NCBI GenBank assembly: GCA_023259015.1
Contig: JAHFRC010000003.1
Span: 1 to 50,881 of the forward strand
DNA length: 50,881 bases
Direction: 5' to 3'
Origin: Nitrosomonadales bacterium
GTDB taxonomy: Bacteria > Pseudomonadota > Gammaproteobacteria > Burkholderiales > Gallionellaceae
Below, one piece after another: positions 1 through 10,679 of this stretch (position 1 is its first letter; the number at the start of each line of letters is the position of its first letter). The notes beneath the pieces are model-generated. The model did not search any database. It saw only the letters and a list, made by a program, of their open reading frames with translations, and had not been told where the DNA came from. The position numbers and the translations under genes are program-made.

Positions 1-2260
1 ATGGGTGTATTTCCAATCTGCGACGTGAGCTTGATGCACTAAGCGCTCGGTTCACAACAGCCAATGCTTCAAATGCATTCTTTTCAATATCCGAATAGCT
101 ATTAGCATCTTCAGCCGCATGAAAGAGAATTTTTGCATATGTTGTTAATGTATGAGGATGCTCCTCAATACCAACTGCATGTTGCGCCCAAGTTTTCGCC
201 TGTTCAATATTTGAATCAATGCACATAAGTGCGCGTTGCTCCCAGTAGCGACTATTCCATGCATTTTCCGGCTGCACTCTTGCATAAAATTTTCCCGCTG
301 CTGAAGGAAGCATCGGCCGAATAAAGCCATCATAATTGAGCAGCCTTGCAGCTAAAGCGGCTTCCGGCGAACCTCGCATTATCGTTTTTCTATTTACGTA
401 AGGCGAAATAGCTTTCACTAATCCTTCCAAATGAGAAAAACGTGCCTCCTCATTCAGTTTTTGCACCACGTGCTCTGATACCACACGATGCCGAGAAACT
501 AAGTATTCCATGGAGGCGTAACGAACAATCCCCCTTAGATCGCCGTGCAAGACTTTGAAGAATTGCTTGGTTTGAATTCCTGTTGCTCTTGTTACGACGG
601 CAACTTTGATCGGCTCGCCAACACTATGGGCAAGAGCAACGCAACAATATATTTTTTTCGCGTCCGCATTTAGTCTTTCATATTCAGTGTGGATAACACC
701 ATCGAATTGACCTATCGCGCCGCCTGCTTCCACAATAGCTGAAATCAATTGCTTTGCTGCCATTCGATGCCCAAGATCATCGTCACTCAATCCGGCGTTG
801 GCACCTAAACGGCCTAGGCGACGAAGCTCACCTGCTAACGTTTTAGATTCAGCTAGAGTTAGCGGCTTTAGTTCAACGCGGTTAATTATGGAGTCTGCAC
901 AAATCGATTCAAAATGATCTAGACGTGATCTGCGTACAGCACCTAACAATATGCAACGCTTACCCTTGGCTTTGAGCCCATCAAAAAGTTGTGCTATTTG
1001 AGGTGCATGGTCTGCCAAGTTATCCACAAGCAATATCGGCGTTTCAGGCATTTCACAAAGTACATTTACTGCGTCTTCGTCAACTAGTCTTTCATTGGCT
1101 GAGAAATGGAAAACAATATAATTCAGTCGCGCAAGCTCTAAACCAACTCGAAGGAGAGCCGTGCTCTTTCCCTCACCTGCTGCTGAGTGTATTACTCTAA
1201 TTTCAGGCAAGATTGAACCGGTATTCGCATGCCAATTCTGAATATCTGTAATAAGAAGTCTTTCAGTTGTTCGAATCACATCTTCGTTATTCGCGATGGA
1301 GCTCCACGTTGGCTCGGTGCCACTTAACAAAGGTAACGGATCAAGAGGTATTGGTAGTGTATTTTCACGTATATATGTCCATTGCCGGAAGAAAACTCTT
1401 GTCGATTTGTCACCTAAAATCGAAGCAAGCCGACGTCGCAAGCTGTCTCCGCCAAACAGCAAGTCAATTGGCCCCTTTCGATCAGTAACAAGTCTGTCCA
1501 GATAAGCTAAGAATGAATCGGACTCTGCCTCGATCGGAATCAGACCAAAACGTTCACATAGGGATTGCACAACTTCATCGACAACCTTGGTTACAAATAG
1601 CGACGGCGCTATCTGTCTTGTTTCCGGTGTTAAACCTTTGCGATTAGCCAAGTACGCTTCCAAATCTGGCTCATCTAACGTACAGCCGATAATTATGAAT
1701 GGCTTCGAAATGAGTTCATCAGATAAAACTGGAAACCATGTATACCCACCTGAACTTGTATCCCCATACTCTTGAGCAGAAAATACAAACCCGTGTTCAC
1801 TTTTCTTAACGAACCCATGCAAGTGAATAATCGACAATTCTTCCGGGTCTTCCGGTGTCTGATAGGTATCACGAAAGGTCAGATAATTTGGATTTTGGAG
1901 TTTAGAATTTGCTAAGTAACAATCATTCAAAACATCATCAATATTGAAGGTGTATATTGATGACCATACAAAACGCGAAACTAGCCGAGTGTTATCTGAA
2001 GCCTCACAACCTGAAAATCTATTCAATAGGAATTCAGATAGTTTTTCCTTTGGCTTTGCAGCACCAGCCAATTGCGTGAGCCTATATGACGTTGGGAGCT
2101 TGAATTCTTTTGCAATCTCGTCGGCAAGCTGAGTCCCAATGGGCAGTTTTACTCCCTTTCCATTCTTGCTTTCCGCAGAAAAACCTGCACCCAGCAACAA
2201 CGAGTAGCGGCCCGCATGAACATTACTTTTTACATCGTCAAGATAGGTACTAGGTATCAT
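1..2260 (-). CDS. SIR2-like / P-loop NTPase protein, probable anti-phage effector (3' end outside window)
   Basis: One reading frame stays open from an ATG at 2258-2260 to the window edge: 753 codons without a stop. The N-terminus is a SIR2-like domain. It has the nucleotide-loop motif GAGFS at residues 24-28, the TFNIDD motif at 104-109, the candidate catalytic histidine H148 in HLHG, and an IIGCTLDEPDL segment at 190-200. A P-loop NTPase follows, with Walker A AAGEGKST near 358-366 and a Walker B-like PILLVDN near 404-410. The rest is alpha-helical and TPR-like. In known SIR2 defence families the SIR2 domain destroys NAD+ when an attached sensor module detects phage; that role is inferred here. 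The gene is AT-richer than its neighbours, which suggests transfer. It starts 19 bases after the stop of a duplicated ettA end. The domain calls are good; the trigger and the C-terminus are unknown. Confidence 0.85.
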   Translation of the reverse strand, partial: MIPSTYLDDVKSNVHAGRYSLLLGAGFSAESKNGKGVKLPIGTQLADEIAKEFKLPTSYRLTQLAGAAKPKEKLSEFLLNRFSGCEASDNTRLVSRFVWSSIYTFNIDDVLNDCYLANSKLQNPNYLTFRDTYQTPEDPEELSIIHLHGFVKKSEHGFVFSAQEYGDTSSGGYTWFPVLSDELISKPFIIIGCTLDEPDLEAYLANRKGLTPETRQIAPSLFVTKVVDEVVQSLCERFGLIPIEAESDSFLAYLDRLVTDRKGPIDLLFGGDSLRRRLASILGDKSTRVFFRQWTYIRENTLPIPLDPLPLLSGTEPTWSSIANNEDVIRTTERLLITDIQNWHANTGSILPEIRVIHSAAGEGKSTALLRVGLELARLNYIVFHFSANERLVDEDAVNVLCEMPETPILLVDNLADHAPQIAQLFDGLKAKGKRCILLGAVRRSRLDHFESICADSIINRVELKPLTLAESKTLAGELRRLGRLGANAGLSDDDLGHRMAAKQLISAIVEAGGAIGQFDGVIHTEYERLNADAKKIYCCVALAHSVGEPIKVAVVTRATGIQTKQFFKVLHGDLRGIVRYASMEYLVSRHRVVSEHVVQKLNEEARFSHLEGLVKAISPYVNRKTIMRGSPEAALAARLLNYDGFIRPMLPSAAGKFYARVQPENAWNSRYWEQRALMCIDSNIEQAKTWAQHAVGIEEHPHTLTTYAKILFHAAEDANSYSDIEKNAFEALAVVNRALSASSSRRRLEIHP

Positions 2261-2278
2261 CACGCCCCCAATAATTAA

Positions 2279-2503
2279 TTACCGACTAATCGGCTTATAC
2301 CGAATCCTCTTAGGCTTCGCGCCTTCCTCGCCCAAGCGCTTGCGCTTGCCCGCCTCATATTCCTGATAGTTGCCGTCGAAGAACGTCCACTTGGAATCGC
2401 CCTCTGCCGCGAGGATGTGGGTGACGATGCGGTCGAGGAACCAGCGGTCGTGGGAGATGACCATCACGCAGCCGGCGAATTCGAGCAGCGCATCTTCGAG
2501 CGC
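2279..2503 (-). pseudogene. Duplicated 3' fragment of ettA (about 74 codons)
   Basis: This piece encodes the last ~74 residues of EttA in the same orientation as the intact gene upstream, ending in the same KPISR with a TAA stop. About 145 nt (roughly 2357-2500) match the intact gene closely, with about nine mismatches by eye. The last ~75 nt (2279-2355) encode nearly the same protein with many synonymous changes. Homology ends abruptly near 2503, with no start codon or ribosome binding site of its own. It is a non-functional remnant of integration or recombination at the ettA 3' end. Confidence 0.85.
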
Positions 2504-2605
2504 GGGAATTTATGTGTCTTGCATTCAAACATTTTCCCAATGAAGATCGGTAAGGTGTTTACTCAATGGGTGCGATTATTTTGGAGGACTCAGGGGCTGG
2601 CTCTA

Positions 2606-2857
2606 TCAACCCGCTGCTTCCAGCTTCTTGCATGATTCATAAAGCCGGGCAGGCGAAAGCTCCAAGCCATTCGGCCAGCACAGCGCTCCTGCGTCCACGA
2701 ACAATCTTTTGAAATATTGTTCGGTACGGAGTGGTTCGAGCAGTGGGCCACTGCGCTGCAACAGCGCATGCCCATCGAAGATGCCTTCTTGCCCATTAGA
2801 GAAATTCAATGCAACTTGAAAGTCGCCCAGATAACGTGCTTCGATCAGTTTAATCAT
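2606..2857 (-). CDS. DUF2442 family protein
   Basis: An 83-residue protein starting MIKLIEARYLGDF, with the RLFVDAGALCWPNGLELSP segment typical of DUF2442 proteins. The start is chosen at 2857 because the family begins there. That ATG overlaps the last codons and stop of the DUF4160 gene (GATGATTAA), so the two are translationally coupled. DUF2442 and DUF4160 are often found as neighbours, and their size and pairing resemble toxin-antitoxin modules, but no activity can be read from the sequence. The pair sits between two copies of the ettA 3' end, so it looks like element cargo. Confidence 0.8.
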   Translation of the reverse strand: MIKLIEARYLGDFQVALNFSNGQEGIFDGHALLQRSGPLLEPLRTEQYFKRLFVDAGALCWPNGLELSPARLYESCKKLEAAG

Positions 2858-3125
2858 CCTGGTCTGCTCCCGGAATTCGTTCCATTGGCTCGAAGCGTTG
2901 TCCACGCTCCCAGTTGTCATGCAGTTCTGTCTGATGCCGCAAACACCACTCCTTAACGATTGCCGCTGCTTTATTCGGCAACCGTCCTTCGCTTACGTTC
3001 CCTGTCTGAATGTCTACCAGAGCCTCGAATCCCTGGTATTCCACGTGGATATGAGGCGGTGGGTGGTCGTCGTGCCACATTCGGACGATGATACCAAAGA
3101 ACACAGATAAAATTGGCACAGGCAT
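2850..3125 (-). CDS. DUF4160 family protein
   Basis: A 91-residue protein with the family signature FFGIIVRMWHDDHPPPHIHV near the N-terminus. The start is placed at the ATG (MPVPILS...), as in relatives. A TTG nine bases upstream is an alternative. The GGGAGA before the ATG is closer than usual for a Shine-Dalgarno sequence. Its 3' end overlaps the DUF2442 start by eight bases, making a two-gene operon. The function of DUF4160 is not established. Its constant association with DUF2442 suggests a toxin-antitoxin-like or regulatory pair, which is inference. It lies within the segment bounded by ettA 3'-end copies. Confidence 0.8.
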   Translation of the reverse strand: MPVPILSVFFGIIVRMWHDDHPPPHIHVEYQGFEALVDIQTGNVSEGRLPNKAAAIVKEWCLRHQTELHDNWERGQRFEPMERIPGADQDD

Positions 3126-3237
3126 TTCTCCCAAGGATGCGCGTGGGCATTATGGGGTATAGCCAATACGTCAGCAACTTCATTCCAGTCTGCGCGAACA
3201 GGGGTTTGGCATACGTGCTTGCGCAGAGTTAGCGATC

Positions 3238-3282
3238 TACCGACTGATCGGCTTATACCGAATCCGCTTCGGCTTCGCGCCT
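3238..3282 (-). repeat. Third copy of the ettA 3' terminus (about 45 bp, probable attachment-site scar)
   Basis: On the minus strand this encodes GAKPKRIRYKPISR followed by TAG, the last residues of EttA. At nucleotide level it is much closer to the fragment at 2279-2330 than to the intact gene end at 3414-3460. Its short length and direct orientation fit an att core left by site-specific integration, bounding the DUF4160/DUF2442 segment together with the copy at 2279. No integrase gene is visible in the window. Confidence 0.75.
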
Positions 3283-3413
3283 AGCCATTCGACTAAGCGA
3301 GCATACAACGCTCGCTAAGTGCACCCGCAAGGGGTACGCCGTGGTTGTAAGGGGCTAAAGCCCCAACAACACACGCAGGCTGGTTATCGCCCAACCGTTT
3401 TCTTGTCCGATTT
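3283..3413. repeat. Palindrome-rich spacer next to the ettA end, possible IS200/IS605-type remnant
   Basis: A 130-base non-coding stretch. One hairpin has AGCGAGC arms (3296-3302 with 3310-3316). Another has GGGGCT/AGCCCC arms (3351-3364), extended by GTTGT/ACAAC (3344-3348 with 3366-3370). Read on the minus strand the latter is GGGGCTTTAGCCCC, like the stem-loops at IS200/IS605 ends. A 15-base word (3281-3295) recurs inverted at 10812-10826. No transposase is present. Confidence 0.4.
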
Positions 3414-5078
<1,665 letters not shown>

Positions 5079-5249
5079 GGCTATTCTTCTAAAGTTATTA
5101 AGGTGCGTTAGTTTAACTTATTACCCGCCTGTGCTACGACACTTGCGAATGAAATTGCGCACGGGCATCCCCGTTTTTGTGCAGCCTAATGTTTTGCATC
5201 AAACTCATTTACAATTGCAATTCTGGTTGTTGCCAGCAAGGGGTTGCAT

Positions 5250-5561
5250 ATGAGCCAGATTGAAAATCATTGGGCGGAAGTTTCGCACATTGAAACCGAG
5301 TTGATGAGGAAGATGACTGCGCTCGGCCTGGATTGGCATGATAAGGCGGCAATGGCGCAACTGGTGGCAGAGTGCAAGGCTTTTGGCCCGGCGGATGCGG
5401 ATGCCGCGTATGAATCAAACAGAATGGAAAGAATAACGAAAGCGCAACTGTTTGCCCTGGTTTCCGTGATGATAAGCACCATGGAGAATGCCGCGCTGGA
5501 AGGGCGGGAGGTGCATGGGGGGGAAGTCTGGGAGTCTTTCAGCAAGCATCTGGAAGCCTGA
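5250..5561 (+). CDS. Hypothetical protein, 103 residues
   Basis: An ATG at 5250 is preceded by AAGGGG at a workable distance; a TTG two codons upstream is less likely. The product is soluble and mostly helical (MSQIENHWAEVSHIETELMR...), with no signal peptide or membrane segment. A HWAEVSHIE stretch and a closing EVWESFSKHLEA are visible, but I recognise no family. It is divergent from ettA and lies 78 bases upstream of the ferritin-like gene on the same strand, so the two may be co-transcribed. An open frame antisense to it lacks a ribosome binding site and is taken as a shadow. Confidence 0.6.
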   Translation: MSQIENHWAEVSHIETELMRKMTALGLDWHDKAAMAQLVAECKAFGPADADAAYESNRMERITKAQLFALVSVMISTMENAALEGREVHGGEVWESFSKHLEA

Positions 5562-5639
5562 CATGGGCCGAGGTGGCGCACAAGACGACTAATGGATATG
5601 ATGGAACCATCCTTTTGACAAACCAGTAGGAGAATTCAA

Positions 5640-6062
5640 ATGAAAATTACCATGAAAAAACTGTTGTCGGAACTCAACAAGGATCTGGAATGGGAATATG
5701 CGGCGGCCATCCAGTATGTGCAGCATGCGGCTGCGATAAACGGCGCGCAATACGATTCAATCCAGAAAGAGTTGCTGATTCATTCCCAGCAGGAAATGCA
5801 GCATGCTGTTCTGCTGTCTGTACAGATTGACACTCTTGGCGGCGTGCCCACGGTGGATGTGGAGAAGCGCGAGATTTCCAAGAACAGCGTGGAAATGCTC
5901 AAGGAAGATCTGAAGGGTGAGGAGTATGCCATCAAGCGCTACAAGGAGCGCATCGGCCAAGCCGAGGATCTCAAGGAATATGGCTTGCGGCGCGTGCTGG
6001 AGGATATCCTGATCCAGGAGGAAGAACACAGGCGCGATATCGCCAACGCGCTTTCAAAATAG
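5640..6062 (+). CDS. Ferritin-like / bacterioferritin-type di-iron protein
   Basis: A 140-residue four-helix protein. Putative di-iron ligands have ferritin spacing: E19, E52 with H55 (QEMQHA), E94, and E127 with H130 (QEEEHRRDI). No C-terminal rubredoxin domain is present, so it is not a rubrerythrin, and it is slightly shorter than typical bacterioferritin. It probably oxidises or stores iron, or scavenges peroxide, in the cytoplasm. The ATG follows an AGGAG ribosome binding site at ideal spacing. A hairpin overlaps the stop codon at 6062. The exact subfamily cannot be fixed by eye. Confidence 0.8.
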   Translation: MKITMKKLLSELNKDLEWEYAAAIQYVQHAAAINGAQYDSIQKELLIHSQQEMQHAVLLSVQIDTLGGVPTVDVEKREISKNSVEMLKEDLKGEEYAIKRYKERIGQAEDLKEYGLRRVLEDILIQEEEHRRDIANALSK

Positions 6063-6088
6063 CAAGCCTCGCCATCAGGCGGGCTTGC
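6062..6088 (+). terminator. Hairpin after the ferritin-like gene
   Basis: Arms GCAAGCC and CGCC pair with GGCG and GGCTTGC around an ATCA loop, with one bulged T. It starts at the last base of the stop codon. No T-run follows, so it may act in mRNA stability or weak termination. Confidence 0.45.
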
Positions 6089-6184
6089 AACCGACTGTCT
6101 TGAAAATCGCTTGCCCCCTTCATTGGGGGTAAGCCGTATTGATGGGCGGGTGATATGATTTACACCAATAACCAATTCATATAA

Positions 6185-7828
<1,644 letters not shown>

Positions 7829-7958
7829 GGAAACTACTGCGCCCGGCATAACTGAGTTGCTCAAGGGCTCAGGATGCTTATTTACTACTTGTAAACTCCG
7901 CTTCCTCGCCCTTTCGCGCCTTGTTCTGCCATTGCTCGTGACGTTTCTCAATACCCCA

Positions 7959-8771
7959 TTAAGGATTGGCTGATTCGCCCGGCGCGGGTGAACTATCCGG
8001 AGGAACTGCGGGTTTGACCGCCCCTGCGGGCGCAACACTTGGCGGCATGTTTTTCACCAGGCGTTTCATGTTTTCAATGCGTTCCGAGGTTGCGGGGTGT
8101 GTGCTCAAGAAGGGAACCATTGTGTAGTCGGGGGAAAACGCCGCCAGTTTTTCCTGCAGGCGCACCGCGCCTCTTGGGTCAAAGCCGGCCTGAACCATAT
8201 ATGCCACCCCAACCTGGTCTGCCTCGCGCTCCTCATCCCTGGAGAATGTTTTCGTGACTGTGGCTGTTGCGACATCTGTCGCGGTTACAGGGATTGGAAC
8301 CCCAACCATGGCCAGCGCAAAGCTAAGGATGGTGGAAGTCACGATACGGTTTTCTTCCCTGTCCCGCCGCGCCTTTCCATGATCAAGGTACAGGTGCGCC
8401 AATTCGTGCCCTAGCAGGGCGGCCATCGCGTCTGCATCGCCCTCAGTGAGTTTTATCATGCCGATAGTGATGCCGATTTTTGACACATTATGGTAGGTGA
8501 AGGAAAAACCATTGGGTTGATCGCCTTCGAGGATTATTAACTCGGTACGCAACGGGCCGGCAGCACTTTCCATGCGCTCCTTGATGTTGATTATGTTTTT
8601 GATGTCATCCGTGTGGAAGCCGGCAATTATTTTTCCATCCGGCTTGTCTTTGTATACGACATACGGATGCGGAAGATTGGCTATCGATGCGGCATCCCAC
8701 GCTCTTTGCGGTTTGCTGCCGGCGCATCCTGAGATCAGCGCCGCAAGCAGCAGGAATGCTATCCTGGTCAT
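7959..8771 (-). CDS. M48 family metallopeptidase, lipoprotein
   Basis: A 270-residue exported protein. It has an N-terminal signal peptide with lipobox LISGC (Cys16), so it is predicted to be lipid-anchored in the cell envelope. The zinc site is HELAH followed by LYLDHG, with the third ligand in EEREADQVG. A mid-protein hydrophobic stretch (TSTILSFALAMVGVPIPV) follows the zinc helix. The C-terminal tail is rich in Pro and Ala. M48 peptidases of this kind act in outer-membrane or periplasmic protein quality control (LoiP-like); the precise substrate is unknown. It is convergent with pgm. A second, unrelated M48 gene with TPRs lies at 49009-50430. Confidence 0.88.
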   Translation of the reverse strand: MTRIAFLLLAALISGCAGSKPQRAWDAASIANLPHPYVVYKDKPDGKIIAGFHTDDIKNIINIKERMESAAGPLRTELIILEGDQPNGFSFTYHNVSKIGITIGMIKLTEGDADAMAALLGHELAHLYLDHGKARRDREENRIVTSTILSFALAMVGVPIPVTATDVATATVTKTFSRDEEREADQVGVAYMVQAGFDPRGAVRLQEKLAAFSPDYTMVPFLSTHPATSERIENMKRLVKNMPPSVAPAGAVKPAVPPDSSPAPGESANP

Positions 8772-8877
8772 GTCGTTTCAGTTCTGTATATTGTGTGGCT
8801 GAAGGTGCAATGCCGCTACTATCGAAAGGCAGTGGGACAGCGGTTGTGCAAGGCTGGTTCCCCTTCCCGGAAGGGAA

Positions 8878-9201
8878 TTATTCGTCGCAAAGATGGGGCG
8901 TCGAGCCTTCCGCCAGTTCGCCGGTATCCGGGTCAACCCAGTCGGTGATACCGATTTCCTCTTCTGCTTCATGGAGTGACTCGCCCTCTTCATAATCGCT
9001 ATCCGCCTGGTATTGCATATCCAGCAGCGCTTCGGTCGAGCTTGGGAAGGGGCCGTAGAATTTTCCGGTCAGCTTGTCCTGCCAGTAAAAACCATCAGGG
9101 CGTTCGGCCAGGCACGACCCATCGTTAACCGGAGCTGCCTGGTCAATCTCCGGCTCCTGCGGGTCGTGTATTGGAGGTATATGATTTTTACTGCCAGCCA
9201 T
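8878..9201 (-). CDS. Conserved hypothetical acidic protein, 107 residues
   Basis: A soluble acidic protein without signal peptide or membrane segment. A central block ERPDGFYWQDKLTGKFYGPF and a final DWVDPDTGELAEG suggest a small beta-rich fold, but I know no function. A GAGG-type ribosome binding site precedes the ATG at 9201. It is a single gene, divergent from the tRNA-Pro region and separated from it by a 340-base stretch carrying a hairpin-rich element. Confidence 0.7.
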   Translation of the reverse strand: MAGSKNHIPPIHDPQEPEIDQAAPVNDGSCLAERPDGFYWQDKLTGKFYGPFPSSTEALLDMQYQADSDYEEGESLHEAEEEIGITDWVDPDTGELAEGSTPHLCDE

Positions 9202-9354
9202 GATTCATCCTCTAACTGCAAACTTCCTTATGTGAGTAGTATTGAGAAATCGCGCTTTGCTGTCAACGGCAAAATTTATCAAGATAGTTATTGATATATC
9301 CGGAGTATATGCCTGTCTGTTGCATGGATGAAATCTATTTTTATGCGGTCGAAG

Positions 9355-9490
9355 ACAGAATACCACGGCTTTAGCCGTGGATGAATGAGCATTCCCGATG
9401 CTGGCGCGAGCCAACGAGCGACGTGGCAGCATCGGGTCGGCCAAAGGCCGTAACAGTAAGAACCCCGGCTTTAGCCGGGGGAATCTATTT
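9355..9490 (+). mobile_element. Hairpin-chain element resembling an IS200/IS605 end or omega-RNA remnant
   Basis: Four perfect stem-loops follow one another: CCACGGCT/AGCCGTGG (9363-9380); a 10-bp CCCGATGCTG/CAGCATCGGG stem (9394-9403 with 9427-9436) enclosing TGGC-GCGA-GCCA (9402-9413); CGGCC-AAA-GGCCG (9438-9450); and CCCCGGCT/AGCCGGGG (9463-9480). The first and last share CGGCTTTAGCCG and lie exactly 100 bases apart. Stem-loops with this GGCTTTAGCC core are typical of IS200/IS605 ends and the 3' part of TnpB-associated RNAs. No tnpA or tnpB is present, so it is a non-autonomous or decayed copy. The rest of the 9202-9542 intergenic stretch shows only the tRNA promoter. Confidence 0.5.
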
Positions 9491-9504
9491 TTTACCCAAG
9501 TTTT

Positions 9505-9533
9505 TTTTATGCGATTTATGGCTCTGCTATAAT
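9505..9533 (+). promoter_or_regulatory. Promoter of the tRNA-Pro gene
   Basis: A consensus -10 TATAAT at 9528-9533 is extended by TG (TGCTATAAT). The -35 region, about 17 bases upstream, is only a T-rich TTTTAT. The tRNA starts ten bases after the -10 box. Confidence 0.6.
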
Positions 9534-9542
9534 TCGACGCTT

Positions 9543-9619
<77 letters not shown>

Positions 9620-9647
9620 GTTTAAGTCAGCGATTGATCAAGAAAGT

Positions 9648-9672
9648 ACAAAGCCGGCCAAGCCGGCTTTGT
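9648..9672 (+). terminator. Perfect hairpin downstream of tRNA-Pro
   Basis: An 11-bp perfect stem ACAAAGCCGGC/GCCGGCTTTGT around CAA. No uninterrupted T-run follows, only GCTTCCTGG, so efficiency as an intrinsic terminator is uncertain. Confidence 0.6.
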
Positions 9673-9868
9673 GCTTCCTGGGCAACATCCTGCTTTTCTG
9701 AAAAAAAAAGACATGAAAAAAGTTTCGCATTTTTCTGCGGCGGATTATCATCTGGCCGCGTTGCGTTTTACCGGAACATACGGTAGACACAACTGCATGA
9801 GTGCATCTTTAAACGCACTGCATTAGTTGCCGTATATTTCTTAATACTGATACTACGAGGAGACAATC

Positions 9869-9937
9869 ATGGCTAAAGGACAACAACGCAAGACCAAAGA
9901 AGCGAAGAAGCCGAAGAAGGCGCCGCCCGCCAAATGA
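9869..9937 (+). CDS. Very small basic protein, 22 residues
   Basis: An ATG at 9869 is preceded by a strong AGGAG six bases upstream and encodes 22 codons ending in TGA. The product begins MAKGQQRKTKEAKK and continues with further Lys and Pro residues, a highly positive peptide without hydrophobic segments. The start MAKGQ/RK resembles short Lys-rich proteins seen in other bacteria, but I cannot name a function. RNA or ribosome binding would fit the charge and is speculation. The leader between the tRNA terminator and this gene contains an imperfect inverted repeat around 9792-9830. The strong ribosome binding site is the main evidence that it is translated. Confidence 0.7.
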   Translation: MAKGQQRKTKEAKKPKKAPPAK

Positions 9938-10053
9938 CAGGCGCGTTACTCACGCATTCATAAGCAACAATTTCCCATCCCCGGCCAGGCTTCGTCTTGG
10001 TCAGGGAGATGGTTTTGTGAGCGGCAAATCAGCTCAGCGCTACCGCAAGAAAA

Positions 10054-10647
10054 TCACTTCCGATACTTGCGTATCAATCCTACCAGCACACCGAAAATTT
10101 CCAGCATGCCCTGTGGGCGGATGACGGGATAGGCCTGGTTGGCCGGGCGCAGGATAAACTTGCCGCGCTCTTTGTCCAGGGTCTTCAACGTAAACTCGCT
10201 GTCCACGATGGCCACCACGATGTCGCCGACATTGGCGGACATGCGCTTCTCCACCACGGCGACATCGCCGTCATGGATGCCCGCCTCGATCATCGAATCG
10301 CCCTTGACCGGAATCAGCGTCGTCTTGGAGGGCGTGTCAATCAGCATCTCGTCGATGACGAACAGCTCGCCTTGGCCGGAATTGACGGAAACCGGCATGC
10401 CTGCCGGGACTGCGGACTCGGCCAGCGAGCGGGCGAAAAACTGGCGCATCGGCACCCATATCCCATCAGGGGTGCGCTCGATGAATCCCGCCTCGCTCAG
10501 GCGCGTCAGGATAGCCTTGACCCAGGATTTGGAAGCAATGCCGAATACTTCGCACAATGAGGCATACGAGGGGATGCTTTTCCAGTTGGCGTAATAGTCC
10601 TGAAGTTTGGAAAGATATTCGGCATCTTTGGAGTTGAAGTCGGTCAT
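10054..10647 (-). CDS. LexA-like S24-family autorepressor
   Basis: A 197-residue protein. The N-terminus (1-65) is a winged-helix-type DNA-binding region unlike canonical E. coli LexA. The C-terminus is an S24 autopeptidase domain with catalytic Ser118 in GDSM, Lys155 in TLKTL and a self-cleavage bond Ala82-Gly83 (PAGMP). It should repress target genes until RecA filaments trigger self-cleavage. Its promoter contains an inverted repeat (10687-10700) between perfect -35 and near-perfect -10 boxes, consistent with autoregulation. No Shine-Dalgarno sequence precedes the ATG. It could be the main SOS LexA of this strain or a second, lineage-specific one; no other SOS gene is in the window. Confidence 0.85.
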   Translation of the reverse strand: MTDFNSKDAEYLSKLQDYYANWKSIPSYASLCEVFGIASKSWVKAILTRLSEAGFIERTPDGIWVPMRQFFARSLAESAVPAGMPVSVNSGQGELFVIDEMLIDTPSKTTLIPVKGDSMIEAGIHDGDVAVVEKRMSANVGDIVVAIVDSEFTLKTLDKERGKFILRPANQAYPVIRPQGMLEIFGVLVGLIRKYRK

Positions 10648-10679
10648 GGCAATGTGGGGAGGGAATAAGCGTACTGCGC

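Noticed and set aside
5267-5581. A 104-codon frame antisense to the hypothetical gene at 5250
   Set aside because: It lacks a ribosome binding site, while the plus-strand frame has one and shares direction with the next gene.
9363-9480. Two similar hairpins considered as a CRISPR array
   Set aside because: Only two imperfectly matching palindromes with different flanks and a 100-base gap; they fit insertion-sequence ends better.
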